A program made the translations under genes and the position numbers. A DNA stretch of 64,000 nucleotides, from positions 930,001-994,000 of the forward strand of contig JARWMV010000237.1 of the NCBI GenBank assembly GCA_030998015.1. Reading direction: 5' to 3'. This document shows positions 31,547 to 44,372 of this stretch, piece after piece; position 1 is the stretch's first letter, and each line of letters starts with the position of its first letter. A model generated the notes under the pieces. That model did no database searches, was not told the DNA's origin, and saw nothing but the letters and a program-made list of their open reading frames with translations. This DNA is from Ceratorhiza oryzae-sativae (Eukaryota; Basidiomycota; Agaricomycetes; Cantharellales; Ceratobasidiaceae).

Positions 31547-33951
31547 ATGGCACCTAACACCTACTCGTCGCCGCTTGGCCCGATCCCCCCGCTCCCAGAG
31601 GCTAACTTTATCCACACAATCCTTCATGGGCCTTCGCCTCCGCGCCCAGCTCTTCCGGACGACTATGTCTCGCACATTGACGGCATCACAGGCGAAAAGC
31701 GTACTCGTGTGCAGCTTATGCAACGCATAAACGACTTGGCGACCGCTTTATGCGCGCCCAAGGAACAAAACGGACTCGCTCTCCGCCCTCAAAAGGACGT
31801 TGTGGGAATATTGAGTGACAACTGCATCGTAAGTCGACCGTCTAGGTTCTCACCACGTCTATTAGTAACTTGGTCCACCTGCAGGATTATGCTGTCGCAG
31901 TCTTTTCCCTCTTGCAAACGACAATCCGATTGCACTCTTAAACTCGCACTCTACCGTCCGGAGCTCATACACCAGCTCAAACTCGCTCGCCCATCACACC
32001 TTATCGTCGGCCCAACCAGCCTCCACGCTGTTCGACAAGCGCTCAGACTCGCCGGGCTGGCCGGCAAGATCGGGATTACCGTAATGGAAGGGAGCGGGCA
32101 CAAAGCAAAGAGTGGCGAGACCTCACTTCAATCGCTCATCGATCGTACGCAAAAAGGGTGCCGAGCCTGTGGGTGTGTTGCCCGCCAAGCAAGACACGCT
32201 GGCCTATTTGGTCTTTTCGAGTGGGACGAGTGGGCTACCAAAAGGTGAGAATACACATTATCCTGGGATCTGGGCGACTGACACGGTCTGTTTGTCGCAG
32301 CGGTTATGATATCCCATGGGAACTTGAATGCGTGTTACATGCAGGTGCTCATGTGGTCGTTCCATATGCTACAAGTGGCGCCTGTAAGTTGCGCCAAATT
32401 TGGACACGATACCTAGACACTGACCCTTTTGAATAGCCCCCTCCGCCTGTGCACACTGAATACCCAGTTACCCTTGCGTTCCTACCGATGTACCACACCA
32501 TGGGACTACATATCTTCATATTCAGGTTTGCCCCCATTCGATCAAACGTTGTTGGCCCCGATTAGTTAATGCCTATGTAGACACTTTCTTGCACCTAACA
32601 CACAAGTGGTCCTCCCATCTTGGAACGTGGACCACGTAATACGATGTGTACAGAAATACCGAGTAACGGCCATGGCAGTAGTTCCGTCGCTCGTATTCCA
32701 GCTCCTAGCACATCCAAAGTTTAGGTCCAAAGAGGCCGACTTCAGCTCCCTGCAGGGTATTGGGACAGGGGCAGCGTACCTCCCTCCCGAGGTGACTATG
32801 TTCGTCATTCGGAGAGTGTCATAGCATTGACCAACGGACTCTTTCGATAGGCCGAAAAGGAGTTTTTGGATGTCATCGAATCCAAAGGCCGCAAAGGCGC
32901 GAAAATCCCTCGACTGGCGAGCGGATACGGCCTTAGCGAAGCAGTGGGTTTACTCGGCCTCTTGCATCCGCTTGCCGCAGCGGTGAACTGACGTTTCCCA
33001 AATCGTCTAGACAATTGCTGTCATGTCTCAGCCCTTGGATGGCATGCTCGGTGGGAAACTAAACTCGGAGGTTGGTTCCGCCGGTGTTCTCTTGCCAGGT
33101 AACTTGCGCTTCTCGCTCCCCCCTAGTGGCATACGTCCGTGACACCTAGACCCGTTTAGGATGTGAGGCACGTCTATGCCATGAAGCGCCCTCTGGAACA
33201 CCTGTGGAGGATTTGGTAGATGTCACACCTGGCGAGCCAGGCGAGCTGTATGTTAAAAGTCCGCTCAACGCATTGGGATACTGGGACAACGAAAACGCCA
33301 CCAAGGAGACGTTTTTACCAGGAGGATGGTTAAGAACAGGCGATCGCGTGAGTAAAACGATGGGGCTCTAAATACCACAAGTGCCGAATCAGCCCGCACA
33401 CTCACACTCACACGCGCGCCTACCCAGTTTGTCTACAAAAACGGCCACTTTTGGTTCCAGGACCGGTCCAAGGACACCCTGAAGGTCTCGGGCGTTCAAG
33501 TCTCGCCGACCGAAATCGAGGCGGTTCTCAAAGCGCATCCGAACGCGTATTTGTCAGACGTATGTGTCGCTGGCGTGCCTGGAGAGCGAGATAGTGGAGA
33601 GCTTGTGCCAAAGTGAGTCGCGCGTGTGTGTGTGTGTGTGTGGGTCTTTCAGCCTGGCTGAACTTGGGGAATGACAGGGCTTGGATCGTTCTTTCCGCTG
33701 CGGGACACAAGGCTGGGACCAAAAAGGTCATTGCCGATCTGCACGAGTGGATGCAGGGCCAGTTGAGCAAGCCAAAGCAGCTACGGGGCGGGATTGAGGT
33801 CGTCAAAGAGGTAAGTTTGTTTCTTCGTTTTTTGTGTTCCCTGACTGATCCAAAGGGCAGATACCCAAAAATGCGACTGGCAAGGTTCTCCGGCGCGTGC
33901 TTCAAGAGAGACATGCAAAGACACACGGAAAGATCAAGGCGAAGCTATAGA
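31547..33951 (+). CDS. Acyl/aryl-CoA ligase (ANL family, 4CL-like) with peroxisomal C-terminus
   Basis: An adenylate-forming ligase that activates a carboxylic acid with ATP and joins it to CoA; the substrate is not readable. Starts MAPNTYSSPLG at 31547. The AMP-binding loop YLVFSSGTSGLPK is near 32205-32245. MISHGNLNA, FLPMYHTMG, SGYGLSEA, GELYVKSP, GGWLRTGD and IPKNATGKVLRR (about 33860) follow in order. About ten introns. The last three residues are AKL, an accepted PTS1 peroxisome signal. Exon 2 needs three single-base corrections (about 31910, 31957 and the A run at 32151-32155); the rest joins cleanly. This is either a very young pseudogene or sequence error. Confidence 0.88.
33626..33643 (+). 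repeat. (GT)n microsatellite in an intron
   Basis: A short run of GT repeats lies in an intron of the CoA ligase gene, right after the donor site. No other significance seen. Confidence 0.8.
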
Positions 33952-34182
33952 AACCTTCGAACGGCGGATGATTTATAAAGCGAAAAATGTGTCGTGGGAG
34001 TGCTTTTGGCCACGGTTGTATAACAGATTACCAAATGATATCACCAGAGGAGAGATGCGCTGAAAGATGATCAGCTTGAAAACCACTGACCATGGGCCCA
34101 GATCATTCATAAATTGGTATTTATTTGGCTAGATCCTGAGCCTAACATTGGGTACATTCAGATAATAAGCTAGCCGAGTTTA

Positions 34183-35562
34183 CTATGCACGCTCAAAGTA
34201 CCACTTCTGGTTATCCTGCTGGTTGTTCTGCCACACGCAAATCTTGGTTCCGTTCTCGTCAGACCCGCGGGACAGGTCAAGGACATAACCGGGCTGCTGG
34301 GCGGGCGAAATGCTGACAAGCGTTAACCCGTAAGCTACTGCTACGATACTCCAGGCAGCGGGTACTTACTAGATGCCCTTGTCAGCGGCCACAAATGTAT
34401 ACTCCTGAGCCTGTGAGGACGCCTTGACGAGGATACCCTGTTGGAAGCTCTGGTTCGGGAAAGCAGCATAGGTCTTGGTCTCGAGATTTTGGATTGTCAT
34501 GTTTTGACCGTGGCCAGTAGGCTGGATTTGCCACTATGGAGCATGCGTCAGTCCCACCATGCCGACCGAGAGTCAATTCGCTAACCTTCTGGTTGTTACC
34601 ACCGTTGTAGCGATAGCCAAAGATATCGGCGCCCTCGTTGGCTTGACCACGGCTCAGATCAAACACAGTACCGGTCTTGACATTCTTGAGGTAATAGATA
34701 CCCGGAGAGACAGGGCCAGGCTGCTGTTGCTGTTGCTGCTGCTGCTGCTGCTGCTGCTGTTGAGGCTGCTGCTGTTGCTGCTTGTGTATCAATCCAAATT
34801 AATAGATGGAATGTATATCACATGGAGGACACACACCTGCTGTTGAGGGGGCGGCTGGTACTGTTGAGGGGGTGGCTGGTACTGCTGGGTAGGTTGCTGC
34901 TGCTGCTGTGGTTGGTAGCCTCCGCCGCTCTGACCGGGGTTATCGCTGCAGCACTCGGGATCAGATACGATGGTGATCACCCAGAAGCCGACTTACTTGA
35001 TCTTCTCAAAGTTCCACTTTTGCTGCTGAGCTCCAGTTCTGTCCCAGAGGTGAACCTAATCACCGAAAAATTAATCAACGAAATTGATCGGGAGACAATA
35101 GGGAAATCTGGCTTACCGCCGTGCCGTTTTCGGTGCGACCCATGTCCAAGTCAACAACAAAGTTCGTACCAGGAACTCCGATGCTATACAAAACACGCAT
35201 TAGGGTCTACATGCGCCGTCTGCCGAATAATCACTCACAAGTACTGATCGCCGCTTTGAATCAAATTCCACGTAAAAGGACTACCAGATTTCTTGAGCTT
35301 GCTGCCGTTGTGGTTGCCGCTGACACTTGCATAAGTACCAGATTCGACGTTTTTGATCTGCCACATCTCTCCCGAGCGCTGGAGGTACCACTATAAAAGG
35401 CTATAATCAGTCCGAGGGTGAATGGGCTACGAGGACGAATCGCACATGTTGGTTGTTCTGGTCATGCTGCTGCCAGCCGTGGATTTCGTTCTCCCTGCGG
35501 CTCTGGTCAAGGATCGTGTGGGACTTGGCGTTGCGGATACGATAAGTTCCTGGAGAAACCAT
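34183..35562 (-). CDS. Two-domain ricin-B type lectin with Gln/Pro-rich linker
   Basis: A carbohydrate-binding protein with two beta-trefoil (ricin-B, CBM13-like) domains. There is no catalytic toxin chain. The start is ATG 35562-35560 (MVSPGTYRIRNAKS) and the stop at 34185-34183 after WYFERA. Domain 1 (35562-about 34955) carries repeat signatures such as VVDLDMGR and the QxW-type QQKWNF. Domain 2 (about 34690-34183) carries GTVFDLSRG, YVLDLSRG and NQKWYF. Between them lies a linker of PPPQQ repeats and a long polyglutamine tract encoded mostly by CAG (34721-34783). At least five introns. No signal peptide is seen, so it is probably cytosolic. Ricin-B lectins of fungi often act in storage or defence against grazers. 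Confidence 0.88.
34721..34783 (-). repeat. CAG/CAA trinucleotide repeat coding polyglutamine
   Basis: On the plus strand this is a run of CTG with a few TTG units, reading as CAG/CAA (Gln) in the lectin frame. It is prone to length variation. Confidence 0.85.
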
Positions 35563-36745
35563 ATTGCTCAAGTTTACTGTGAAGGAGTTCGGGTGAAGAA
35601 TGCGGGCGTAGGATCGCGGGTTTTTATAGCCCACGGGTGCTCTAAATCCAGACCATTCGGATGCAGCAAGGTCACTCTATGAGGTCACACTCAGCACAGG
35701 CTTACGACGAGGGTGATGTTGACCACGAGGGAAAGGGGGTGTCGGCAAGAGCCATGGCGTTCTCCACCGCGATCTCTTAGCCGGACGCATGTTGGGGCTT
35801 CCGGGGAGCATGCTGCACAGCCAAAGATACCCATCGAGGAGATCAGCCTACGCTCAGAGTTTAGGACCCACCAATGACGAAACTGAGCACCAGGGGATGA
35901 GATCACGGGATGATATGCGTCAAGACACGCCCAGGCACGAGCCAATGGCGAACGCAGATGCCGAAGTCCGATGGTCGCAGAATCGAATACGCCGAAGAGG
36001 AAATAGGGACCTCGCGACGAGGGCGAGACTCGCTATCTCTCGCATCGCCTATACCCAGCCATTTCAGCAAAAACCAGAAGGCGCAATTAGGGTTCATGAA
36101 GTCTAATTATTCATGGAGTTTCTCCATGGCTTCATGAATCCAAATCAACCCGAATGACACCAGCTCATTATTGAAAATTGGGATCATTACATTTGATGAA
36201 ACCCTGAAGATGCCCCTTGTATAATTACACCTTCGGTTTTTGTTGAGATAGTGCCTTTGAACTGTGCTTATTTTAGGTAGATCTGTGGCTGTGTGTAGGG
36301 CCGAAAAGTCAATAGCCACAGTTTGCGTGGCTACAAAAGTGCGAATATAGGGGGACAGAAATCGGCACAAGTTGGGGACATTGGTGGATGGAGTGACTGC
36401 TGGAGTAGCCAGCAATAGGTATCTCGGCGCTGGAGATTCAAGTTCTTCAGTGATATTCGAGTATGTTGAATCGGATAATGCCAGTAGCCTAGTGCACATG
36501 GGAGCAGTTGATCGTGAAAGATAACCTCCAGAGTTGTAATCGGGAGCTGGGTATGCTAGTTTATGTCTTTAGTAGAAATAGTGAGCACGATGGTTCTTCC
36601 ATGATATTTTTGGAATTTAATGCCATTGTCGCCTTGATTCTTGAGTTTTGTGCTACGGTGTGCGCCTTGGGATGATGGTAGATACACGTATTGTAGCAGG
36701 GGTCACGTGATATAAGCGCCAGCACCCTCTCACAAAGCGACCATC
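35563..36745. promoter_or_regulatory. Intergenic region between the lectin and NDUFS4
   Basis: No convincing gene. TCACGTGA at 36703-36710, followed by TATAA, lies about 36 nt before the NDUFS4 ATG. A small inverted repeat (ATTCATG...TTCATGAAT) sits near 36108-36139. Confidence 0.5.
36703..36710. promoter_or_regulatory. TCACGTGA palindrome in the NDUFS4 promoter
   Basis: A perfect 8-bp E-box palindrome followed at once by TATAA, 36 nt before the start codon. Cbf1-type bHLH factors bind such sites in fungi. The same octamer occurs before the Prm10-like gene (55817-55824). Confidence 0.5.
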
Positions 36746-37499
36746 ATGTCTTTTCTATCCCAAGCCAGTCGGCGGGCAATCGCCAGGCCGATCGTCTCAT
36801 TCTCCAATGTCAGGCTAAACACAACACAGGCTACTCCTGGAACAGGCCTCACTACCACCCGCCAGGACCACGAGAAGAGTGGAATCGCCCACCCGGCCGA
36901 AGCCCCAAAGCATGTCGTTACCGCAGATGTTGTTAGCGGTGCACCGAGTCAGTGGCATCCCATTTAAAACCGTGGAGAGGTAATTGACGTAATGTGCAGC
37001 CGAACTCCGCCATCGCGCTGTTCGTATCTTCAAGCCCACCCGCAACACCATGCAGGTATGACTGGCCATTCATTACCTTGCTTTTTTCTGATGGCCTTGT
37101 CTGTTCGTTCCGCGTAGAGTGGGGGCGCAAAAACTGAACTTTGGCGCATTGATTGGGACACACTGCCAGGTGCGGGGCGGTGGGAGAATCCTCTGATGGG
37201 ATGGGCGAGCTCGTAGGTATAGTCACCCAAGGCAACCATAGGCTTTATTGATGTGCGGTTCAGTGCCGACTACATGCAAGGTACCCGTATCAACTTTAAG
37301 ACTAAGGAGGAGGCCATACATTTCGCCGAGAAGCAAGGTAGATCTCGTAAATTGTGTCTATAGTATGATTGATTGATTATCACACGCAGGTTGGGATTAC
37401 TACGTGCAGGCGGAGACCGTAAAACGGATCCCTCCAAAGAACTACGCGGGCAACTATACGCATGTCCCTCACGCCCTTCGCATCCACCACACCAAGTAG
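36746..37499 (+). CDS. Mitochondrial complex I subunit NDUFS4 (18 kDa)
   Basis: An accessory subunit of NADH:ubiquinone oxidoreductase in the mitochondrial inner membrane. Exons 36746-36947, 37000-37055, 37118-37212, 37264-37337 and 37390-37499 join in phase. The N-terminus (MSFLSQASRRAIARP) is basic and Ser-rich, as expected of a mitochondrial presequence. Diagnostic motifs are KPTRNTMQSG, WRIDWDT, GRWENPLMGWASSADYMQG, FAEKQGWDYYV and a C-terminal Lys after the HH pair. Length (178 aa) suits the family. It is tail-to-tail with the Rictor gene, 166 nt apart. No damage. Confidence 0.96.
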
Positions 37500-37665
37500 A
37501 TCCTCGTTAATCAATTACTTGTCTTCGTTTTGAATACCGCGATTTCCCATTGGTCAATCTGCTCTCGACAGAATCCATTGACGTGATAAAGAACGAAGCA
37601 TGTCAGGATGTGATACGAATACAAGCAAGAATACAGTGCTCGACAACAAATAGTCCGGGAGTATA

Positions 37666-40600
37666 TCAAGCATCAAACCCTACAATCTGCTCCTTAGGCT
37701 TCACGGTGACCCCCTTGGCTAGTTTCTTGTCAGCCTCGTCATCCAGAGTAAGCATCACCTGTCGCTCGCGCTCTTTCTCCTTTCTTTCCCTCTCCTTCCT
37801 TTCCCTTTCGCGCTCCTCATTCTCCCGTGATATCCTCAGTTCTTCAACCGCTGAATGTAACTGTCCCAACGCCGCATTCCTCGCTCGTTCCATCGCCGCA
37901 TAATCATACGTGGCTGGGTCAGCTGCCGGTTCGGGAGGTAAACCAGATGCCATCCCATCAACACCAGCCACAGCAATTCCAAGCCCAACAGCTCCGATTC
38001 GTGTGTTTCGTCTAGATCGGAAATTCGGCCTAACTGGTGGGGCAGTTGGCGGAGGACCTGGTGAACGAGCATTACGCATTTCGGGCGTGCTCGAAGTCGT
38101 CGCTGCAGTAGGTTGAGGTGCAGCGATTTGTGGGGTCATGTCCTTCTCTTTGTCTTCTTCAGCGGGAGGTTGCACTGGAGGAAGAGACTGGCCGAACTCG
38201 TGCATAGCCGCGACGACAGTGGGATCAAGTCGAATATCAAAGAGATCAAGGACGTAGCGTCGTACCGGCAGCCGGAAACGTTGCGTCCCTAGTATGTGGA
38301 GCGCTCGATAAAACAAAGGAACTGATTGGAAAGTCCGTCGGCCGTGGGGCTTGTTCCTCAGGCTAAGGATCATGATCTGAGTAACGTAGTGAGAGGAAGG
38401 GTCAGCGAGTGTCATACCGAGATAGAGTTTTTGATGCTTGATTCTGAATGACCGTGTTGGACAAGTTGTTGATGGCTTTAAGGATTTCTCTCTCCCATGG
38501 ATCAGTTGGTGGCTTGAGTGCCTTGCGGCAGTCGTCTGTCCACGGTTCCCATGGGGTGATCTATGCAAATATAAGTAACCCTCGAGTAAATCGGCTGACA
38601 TTCGGCCGCACATATAGAAATTTCTCTACGTCCATGGGAAGGCAAAGGCCTGTTGTTAGCCCCAAAGGTGTCACTGTAGCCTCCCACTCGTACTCGTCCA
38701 AAACCTCAGCGCCTTGGGGTGTGCTCGATATTAGGCCAAGTACGTAGAAGCAGGTACTGAAACAAAGTGCTGATGGGTAAAACATTCGCAAATTCGCTTA
38801 GACAGCTCACCCCCGAACGGAAAGGATTTCGGATTTCCCCGCGATCTCCACGATGTCGCGAATGATATCCTCTTCCTCAAGGAACGGAAGACCCCCAATC
38901 GTTGCTCCAATATTTCCCTTGCGCACCAAGTGAGTAAACGTGGGTTCCTGATGGCAAGACTGTACCTACCACTGCCCACAAAACACTTTTGAGCTTGTTG
39001 ATGATCTCAAAATCTTCGCTTTCCTGACCATGCTGTCGGATGAAGTGAGCGAACTCGGGGAAATGTCCCTTTTCTTCCAAAACTTTGCATCCCAGAGAGG
39101 TCTTGGCCATCTCTCCATAGAAATGAGGGGGGACAGTGCCATCAAACACACTGAAATGTGCATACGTTGAGTCCCAAGGCAACGTAGCAGAAAATGTCGC
39201 TTACGGAAGTTCCTCATCATCTCCTTCAAACGGATTCAGGGCACGGGCGAGATACACCTCCACCTGAACTAAGTATTGGTAGTTGTGTTCCTGTATCACC
39301 AGTTCATCTCTGGTCGATTAAATTGAATCAAGGTTTCTTCAGTACTCACATGGAACCACCCATCCATTTCACGGTCGATATAATCCGCGTTATACAAATA
39401 CTGGAATCCGATTTGGGTAGACATGAACCTATCATTCGAAAGAATAATTAACTTTCAGCCGGAGCAGCGTACGATGGTAAAAACCTACTTTAACAAAAGT
39501 GGATGCCCCATCTCACCCAAATGGTCCAATATCGGCTGCATCTGTACAACCATCTCCAGACAATCCATATCCTCGCATGCCGCCTGCAAATATGACACAG
39601 CTTTTTGGCACACTTCGGGGAACGGATCATACAGCTGGGTGAGTAAGAGACGAATTGTCCACTCGTGCGCCTTGGGACTAGCTTCGATGATGCGACCCAG
39701 GTAATCGGTAGCGTGGAGGCGAATATGCTGTGGTACAAAACATTACGTTTAGACGTTGGTGAAAGTAAAATGTTTCAATCTAACCTTGTGACGCGATGTG
39801 AGTGCTTTCGACAGGATCAGTCGTGGGTGTCCGTCCCTGTGGCCCCAGGCATCTCATGAAAAATTCCTTCGGTTCACCATGTCTAGCCCACTTACGTTGT
39901 GCAATCGAAGTTTTCAATAATATGTTTTGTTAAATCTTCGCGACTCCGAAGGTCGCTCAAATGGTACAAGCAATTAAAAACCTTAAACCGCTCCAAGATT
40001 CTGTAATGCAAATCGGATTTTCAGCCCTCTGGGTAATATCGGGAGAAATACTGCCTACTCGATTCCCTCGGGGTGGCGACTCAATGTGCCCAACATCTCC
40101 AGGTACCCAAATGAAATAGTTTTCTCCATATGGATTTTTGAAAAGATGAGGTCTGCGCTGGCAGCCGGAGCGGGCGTAGCCCCTACGCTTAGCTTCAGCC
40201 CGCCTAGTCAGCCACCATCAAATAAGCGTGGCAGGTTAAAACTCACAGGGTCAATCTGCTCTAGCGATTCGACGATTTGCTTAATCAACGGATCTTCATT
40301 TTGGAGATACTTTTGCCCTTCGTGCGTCGAGATGCATGTCGTTATCAACATACATCCAAGCTTGATATAACGGGAATTTGACTGAGGGAGTTTGGTCAAT
40401 TTGAGTAAAGGCAAATTGCCACATTTGGTTGAGCCTAACAAAAACGTGCCTTGGTGTTTTTCATTTCAGAGAATACTCTGCTACTCGGGTGGAAGAATGA
40501 CATGAGCTTGCGCCCGAAACGAGATACCTTCATCGCCTCCTCGAATCGTTTTGGATTTCGTAAAGGGCCTTCGACGAGTTCCATGAGTATATCCAAATTC

Positions 40601-43600
40601 CACTTGATCGCTTCCCGATGTAACATGACCTGTAATTACGAACGACGATGAGCACACAAACTCGTGACAAGTAGGGGATCAAGCTCGGAGGATATAGGAA
40701 GTGGGGGATGCGAAATGCAGAGCCGCGGACATTCAAACTCCGATAGTTCCAGACGGCAATCAACCACCCACCTGAGTATCCATGAGCATGGTCTGAAAAC
40801 TCCTGTCATCAATGTCCATCCCGCGCTTGATTTTGCTCTGCTCGACCTGGCGTTGTCCACGGCGCACTGTATCTTCGATAGAGTTGGCACTGTAGACAAG
40901 GTTCAACACCACGCCCCACGGTCCGAAGGATCAAACCATCTTGGCCAACGCATAACATCAAGCTCAAGAGATTGTCCAACGTACCGTTTTCTCGACGCGC
41001 TCTCCGGCACCTTGTTCAATCTCGCTCTATTCCGATTCAAACTCTCGATCGAACTCAGCGTCGAACTCGCAAACTGCTTGCCTTCGCCCTGCCCATAGTT
41101 CGCGGCCAAACTGAATAGCCGAGGCAGTGCCTTTTTCGTACTCGTATGACAATCTATTGTCACAAGGGGTCGAAGAACATACCTGTATGCGTGCGGCAAT
41201 CGTCGAAGGCAACACCCGGTTCGCTAGTTCCATAATCTCGCCGAGGAGTAGTGTCGCTTTGCGAGGTAGCTCAGCCGACGTTCCACTCTCTTCGAGGATA
41301 TCAACTAGGGCCTGGTATCTTATTAATGCGTATTCAGATGGCAGAGATACACCTCAGCCTACCTCGATCAGTCCGGCTTCGACCAGAACAACTAGCAACA
41401 GCGAGATAAACTGGTGCGTAAGGTTTAGCTTCTCAGATCTGGGCGCAGGTGGCTCATCGACCAGCGAATGTTGCTTTGTTGCCTTTGGTGGACCGAACGC
41501 TGTTACAGACCAAGTTTCAGCTCGCGAGCCAGAGGGGAGTGTTGATTTGTCCCTACTGGTCAATCTTCGGCCGTCCATGAACGCCTGTCCCCAATCCGGT
41601 ACCTCAATATTCAAAATCTCAAAGAACATATCAAGTATAACTTCCTGCGGCGCCTCGTATTTAGACATCAAAGCGAGTTAGCGAAAAGCGGTACATACGC
41701 GAGTCTCCATAGATGGTATGCGCAGTGTATCTACCAGTGAAATAATCGACTGCAGATTGTTTGAACAAAGATACGCCAATCCTAACTGGATGTCAGGTGC
41801 CTAAACCAAACGATTACCCATGCACTTACCGCTCCATGACCGTAATATTGTACAAATGACCTTTGAGCAAGTTCGCATCCGTTCTCGATGACCAGGCGTT
41901 TTACCGTAAGCATCTGTAATACCAGAAAGGGCAACCTAACGCAGACTCAGCACAATTACATCATGTCCCAGACAGAGACCCCTACCTCAAGATCTACACC
42001 AGGCGTAAGATATCTCCTCGTCCGAGGCGTATCAATGATATGCAAAAACACCTGCGCCAGCACAGGTGCTAACTCGGCCGGCCCATCTGTCAAGGCACCC
42101 AAAACAGTTCGCAGTCCGCCTGACTTGCACACCAGCTCGATATCGATCAATACTGTCATCCCATGAATACGTCAACTGTATGAAATACCAAAACACGTAC
42201 GCACATATTTCGGCTAGGGTGAGTAAACAGATAAACCTGAGTGGATCTTCCGGGTGGTCTGCGATAGCGATGAGTGCGCGGACTACTGCTTCGGAGACGG
42301 GTGCGTGCCCGACGCCGAGCCCAGGTTTGGTTGTGGTTTCGGAGCGCGAGTTGGAGGTCGAGCCCACTTCGAGGGTTTTTCGGATGAGGAGGATGGCGGA
42401 TTCCTTTTCGATCCCATGCTTGCTGTCTCGTGCAAACGTCCTGCTTTTGGTGTGAGTGAGGGCAGAGCGAAAGGGTGGATTGTGACTTGCCTAACAAAGT
42501 AATAATCAATGTGTTGTTCTTGCAATTTGATTACCGAATCATTGTCGACAAGGGCATGTCTTAACAGTCGGTACACAGTTGTCCGTGACTCTTTGGTGGC
42601 ATAGTCGGCCAGTGCTGGAGCCACACTGTCAAGAAATGAGTACATCCAAGCTAGGGTTCAACAAAACACGCACGTTTTGACTAGCTCAGTCATGTCCATT
42701 GCATACCGTACTCGCACATTCTTTTGCAAGGTTTCCACAAGCTCATTCATCGCATTAATACGGGCGCGATCAATTTCTGCGTCGGACAAACGAGGGGCAG
42801 TGTTAACATCGCCACCCTCTGGAGACGAAGGCGACATGGGACGACCGAGCGATGCTCCCCATGAGGCTGATGCAGTGCTTGTCGATGAAGACGTAAATGA
42901 AAACAGCCCGGATGAGTATTGCGAGCCGGATTGCGCCTGGGAGTGTTGTCTGGATAGGGTAGATAGATATTGTAGTTGGGAAGTAGCATGGGATTGGGCA
43001 GTTCGGTAGTCTTCCGGGTCGGCCACCTCTTCGCGTGGGCGTCCGTTGGGTCCAGCCTGGTTAGTCCAAAAGGGCATTCGTGAAGTGGCGGCTGAGGGTA
43101 TAATGGTGCCATTGGGAAGTGTTCCAGCGCGACGGTTGCTGCCTGAGCGCGTGCACCATAGTGAGTAGGAGTCTGGGTGCGTTCGAGAAGTACAACATAC
43201 CAGACTGTTCCCGAAGCTGCTCTATCTTCTTGTTGATGATGACTATTCGGGCCTTGGCATCGTCGAGCGCGACTTCGACCTGATCCTGAATGGCTTTACG
43301 CCGAGAATCACGGTCGACGGCCTGTGATTCCGCGTGAATACACGGCAAAACGAGCGAAGGCAAGTCTCATACGTCAAGCATTTTCTCCGCGCCATCGATA
43401 ATTTTGTTCTGCTTGTCGAGATCCTGCTTCAACAAGCTAAGCTATATTGTGTATTCAGTACGGACCGATGAACTGGGATGAACGGGTGTACCTGTGTCTG
43501 GACATCCTTTCCGTCAAGGCCGAGGTCGTCGAGTGCGTCGAATGAGCCGCGTGGCTGGTGGCCATTGGGCTCGGCGGTGCGGACATGGGGCATGAACCCC

Positions 43601-43668
43601 TGGCCGAGGTTGACGATGGCGGCGGCGACGGCACCTGCGGATGCGCCCTCGCCGATGGGTGCTGGCAT
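37666..43668 (-). CDS. Rictor homologue, TORC2 subunit
   Basis: A scaffold subunit of TOR complex 2 (Rictor/Ste20/Avo3 family), which controls AGC kinases, actin and membrane stress responses. The start is ATG 43668-43666 (MPAPIGEGASAG) and the stop at 37668-37666. N-terminal residues form an HR1-like Lys/Glu coiled coil (about 43450-43200). The helical-repeat body includes LTHQFISLLLVVLVEAGL (about 41400) and FFEILNIEVPDWGQAFMDG (about 41610). The conserved C-terminal module has KSVLWAVG (about 38990), RGTCFYVLGLISSTPQG (about 38740) and the following PLFYRALHILGT (about 38300). The tail ends in a highly charged Arg/Glu/Lys coiled coil. Many short introns; I did not assemble every exon, so frame integrity is not proven. 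Confidence 0.9.
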
Positions 43669-44372
43669 TATGCCCGAGCTTGTCGTCGATCGGTAATCTC
43701 CCGCTGCTCCCGTTCGGGCTGGCGCTTAATTAGCTTAGTCATATCCTGATTAGGTGTCCCGACGGCGGGCTGACACGCCTGTCAGCTACGGCCACCGTCG
43801 GCGTCGGAATCTGACCAGTGGTCGGCGCCGTCAGTCTAATTTCCTGTGTATTTCTTTTTGTTGCGGTTGTTCGGATCGTTCGCCCTGGTTATGCAGGTAC
43901 CCAGCTCGCCACACGCCGCCGCATTGCGGAACCCCGCACCGCACTCCAGCCTTCCGTCTCTCCCCCTAGCACACTTTGGCTTCTCTCAGTATATATCTAT
44001 GGTCTTACATCGGCTCGTCACAGGCAGTTGAAAATCGACACAACCTAATCATGACCTCAGACAATAGACTCCACCCGCGCAGCGGGGATCACCTTCCCCA
44101 AATCATCTTGCTCCCGCTCCGGGCGTTTCTGATCAAAAAAGAGGTTATCGCGACTCTACGACCCAATTTGTTGGCACACAGATTGGGTCCTAGCCTGCGT
44201 GCTCGGCGTTGCACTATTGTCGTCCCAGGCGGACACAATGAGTGTGTCTCAATACCGTTCCGTGCCGTGACCGGGTACCTGCCCTTCTCAACCCCGACAC
44301 CGAGTATATAGCTTCTCTGCACTGGGCTTGTTCTCCTCATTATAGGACGCTAGCACCCCTTTTGACATCCTC
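43669..44372. other. Intergenic region between Rictor and P450
   Basis: The two genes diverge here. TATATA at 44306-44311 lies about 65 nt before the P450 start. No gene or repeat seen. Confidence 0.45.

Noticed and set aside
33626..33643. Possible repeat array of interest (GT repeats)
   Set aside because: A simple dinucleotide microsatellite in an intron, with no spacers and no array.
34559..34846. Plus-strand frame coding a long poly-leucine stretch
   Set aside because: It is the antisense shadow of the CAG polyglutamine repeat of the lectin gene.
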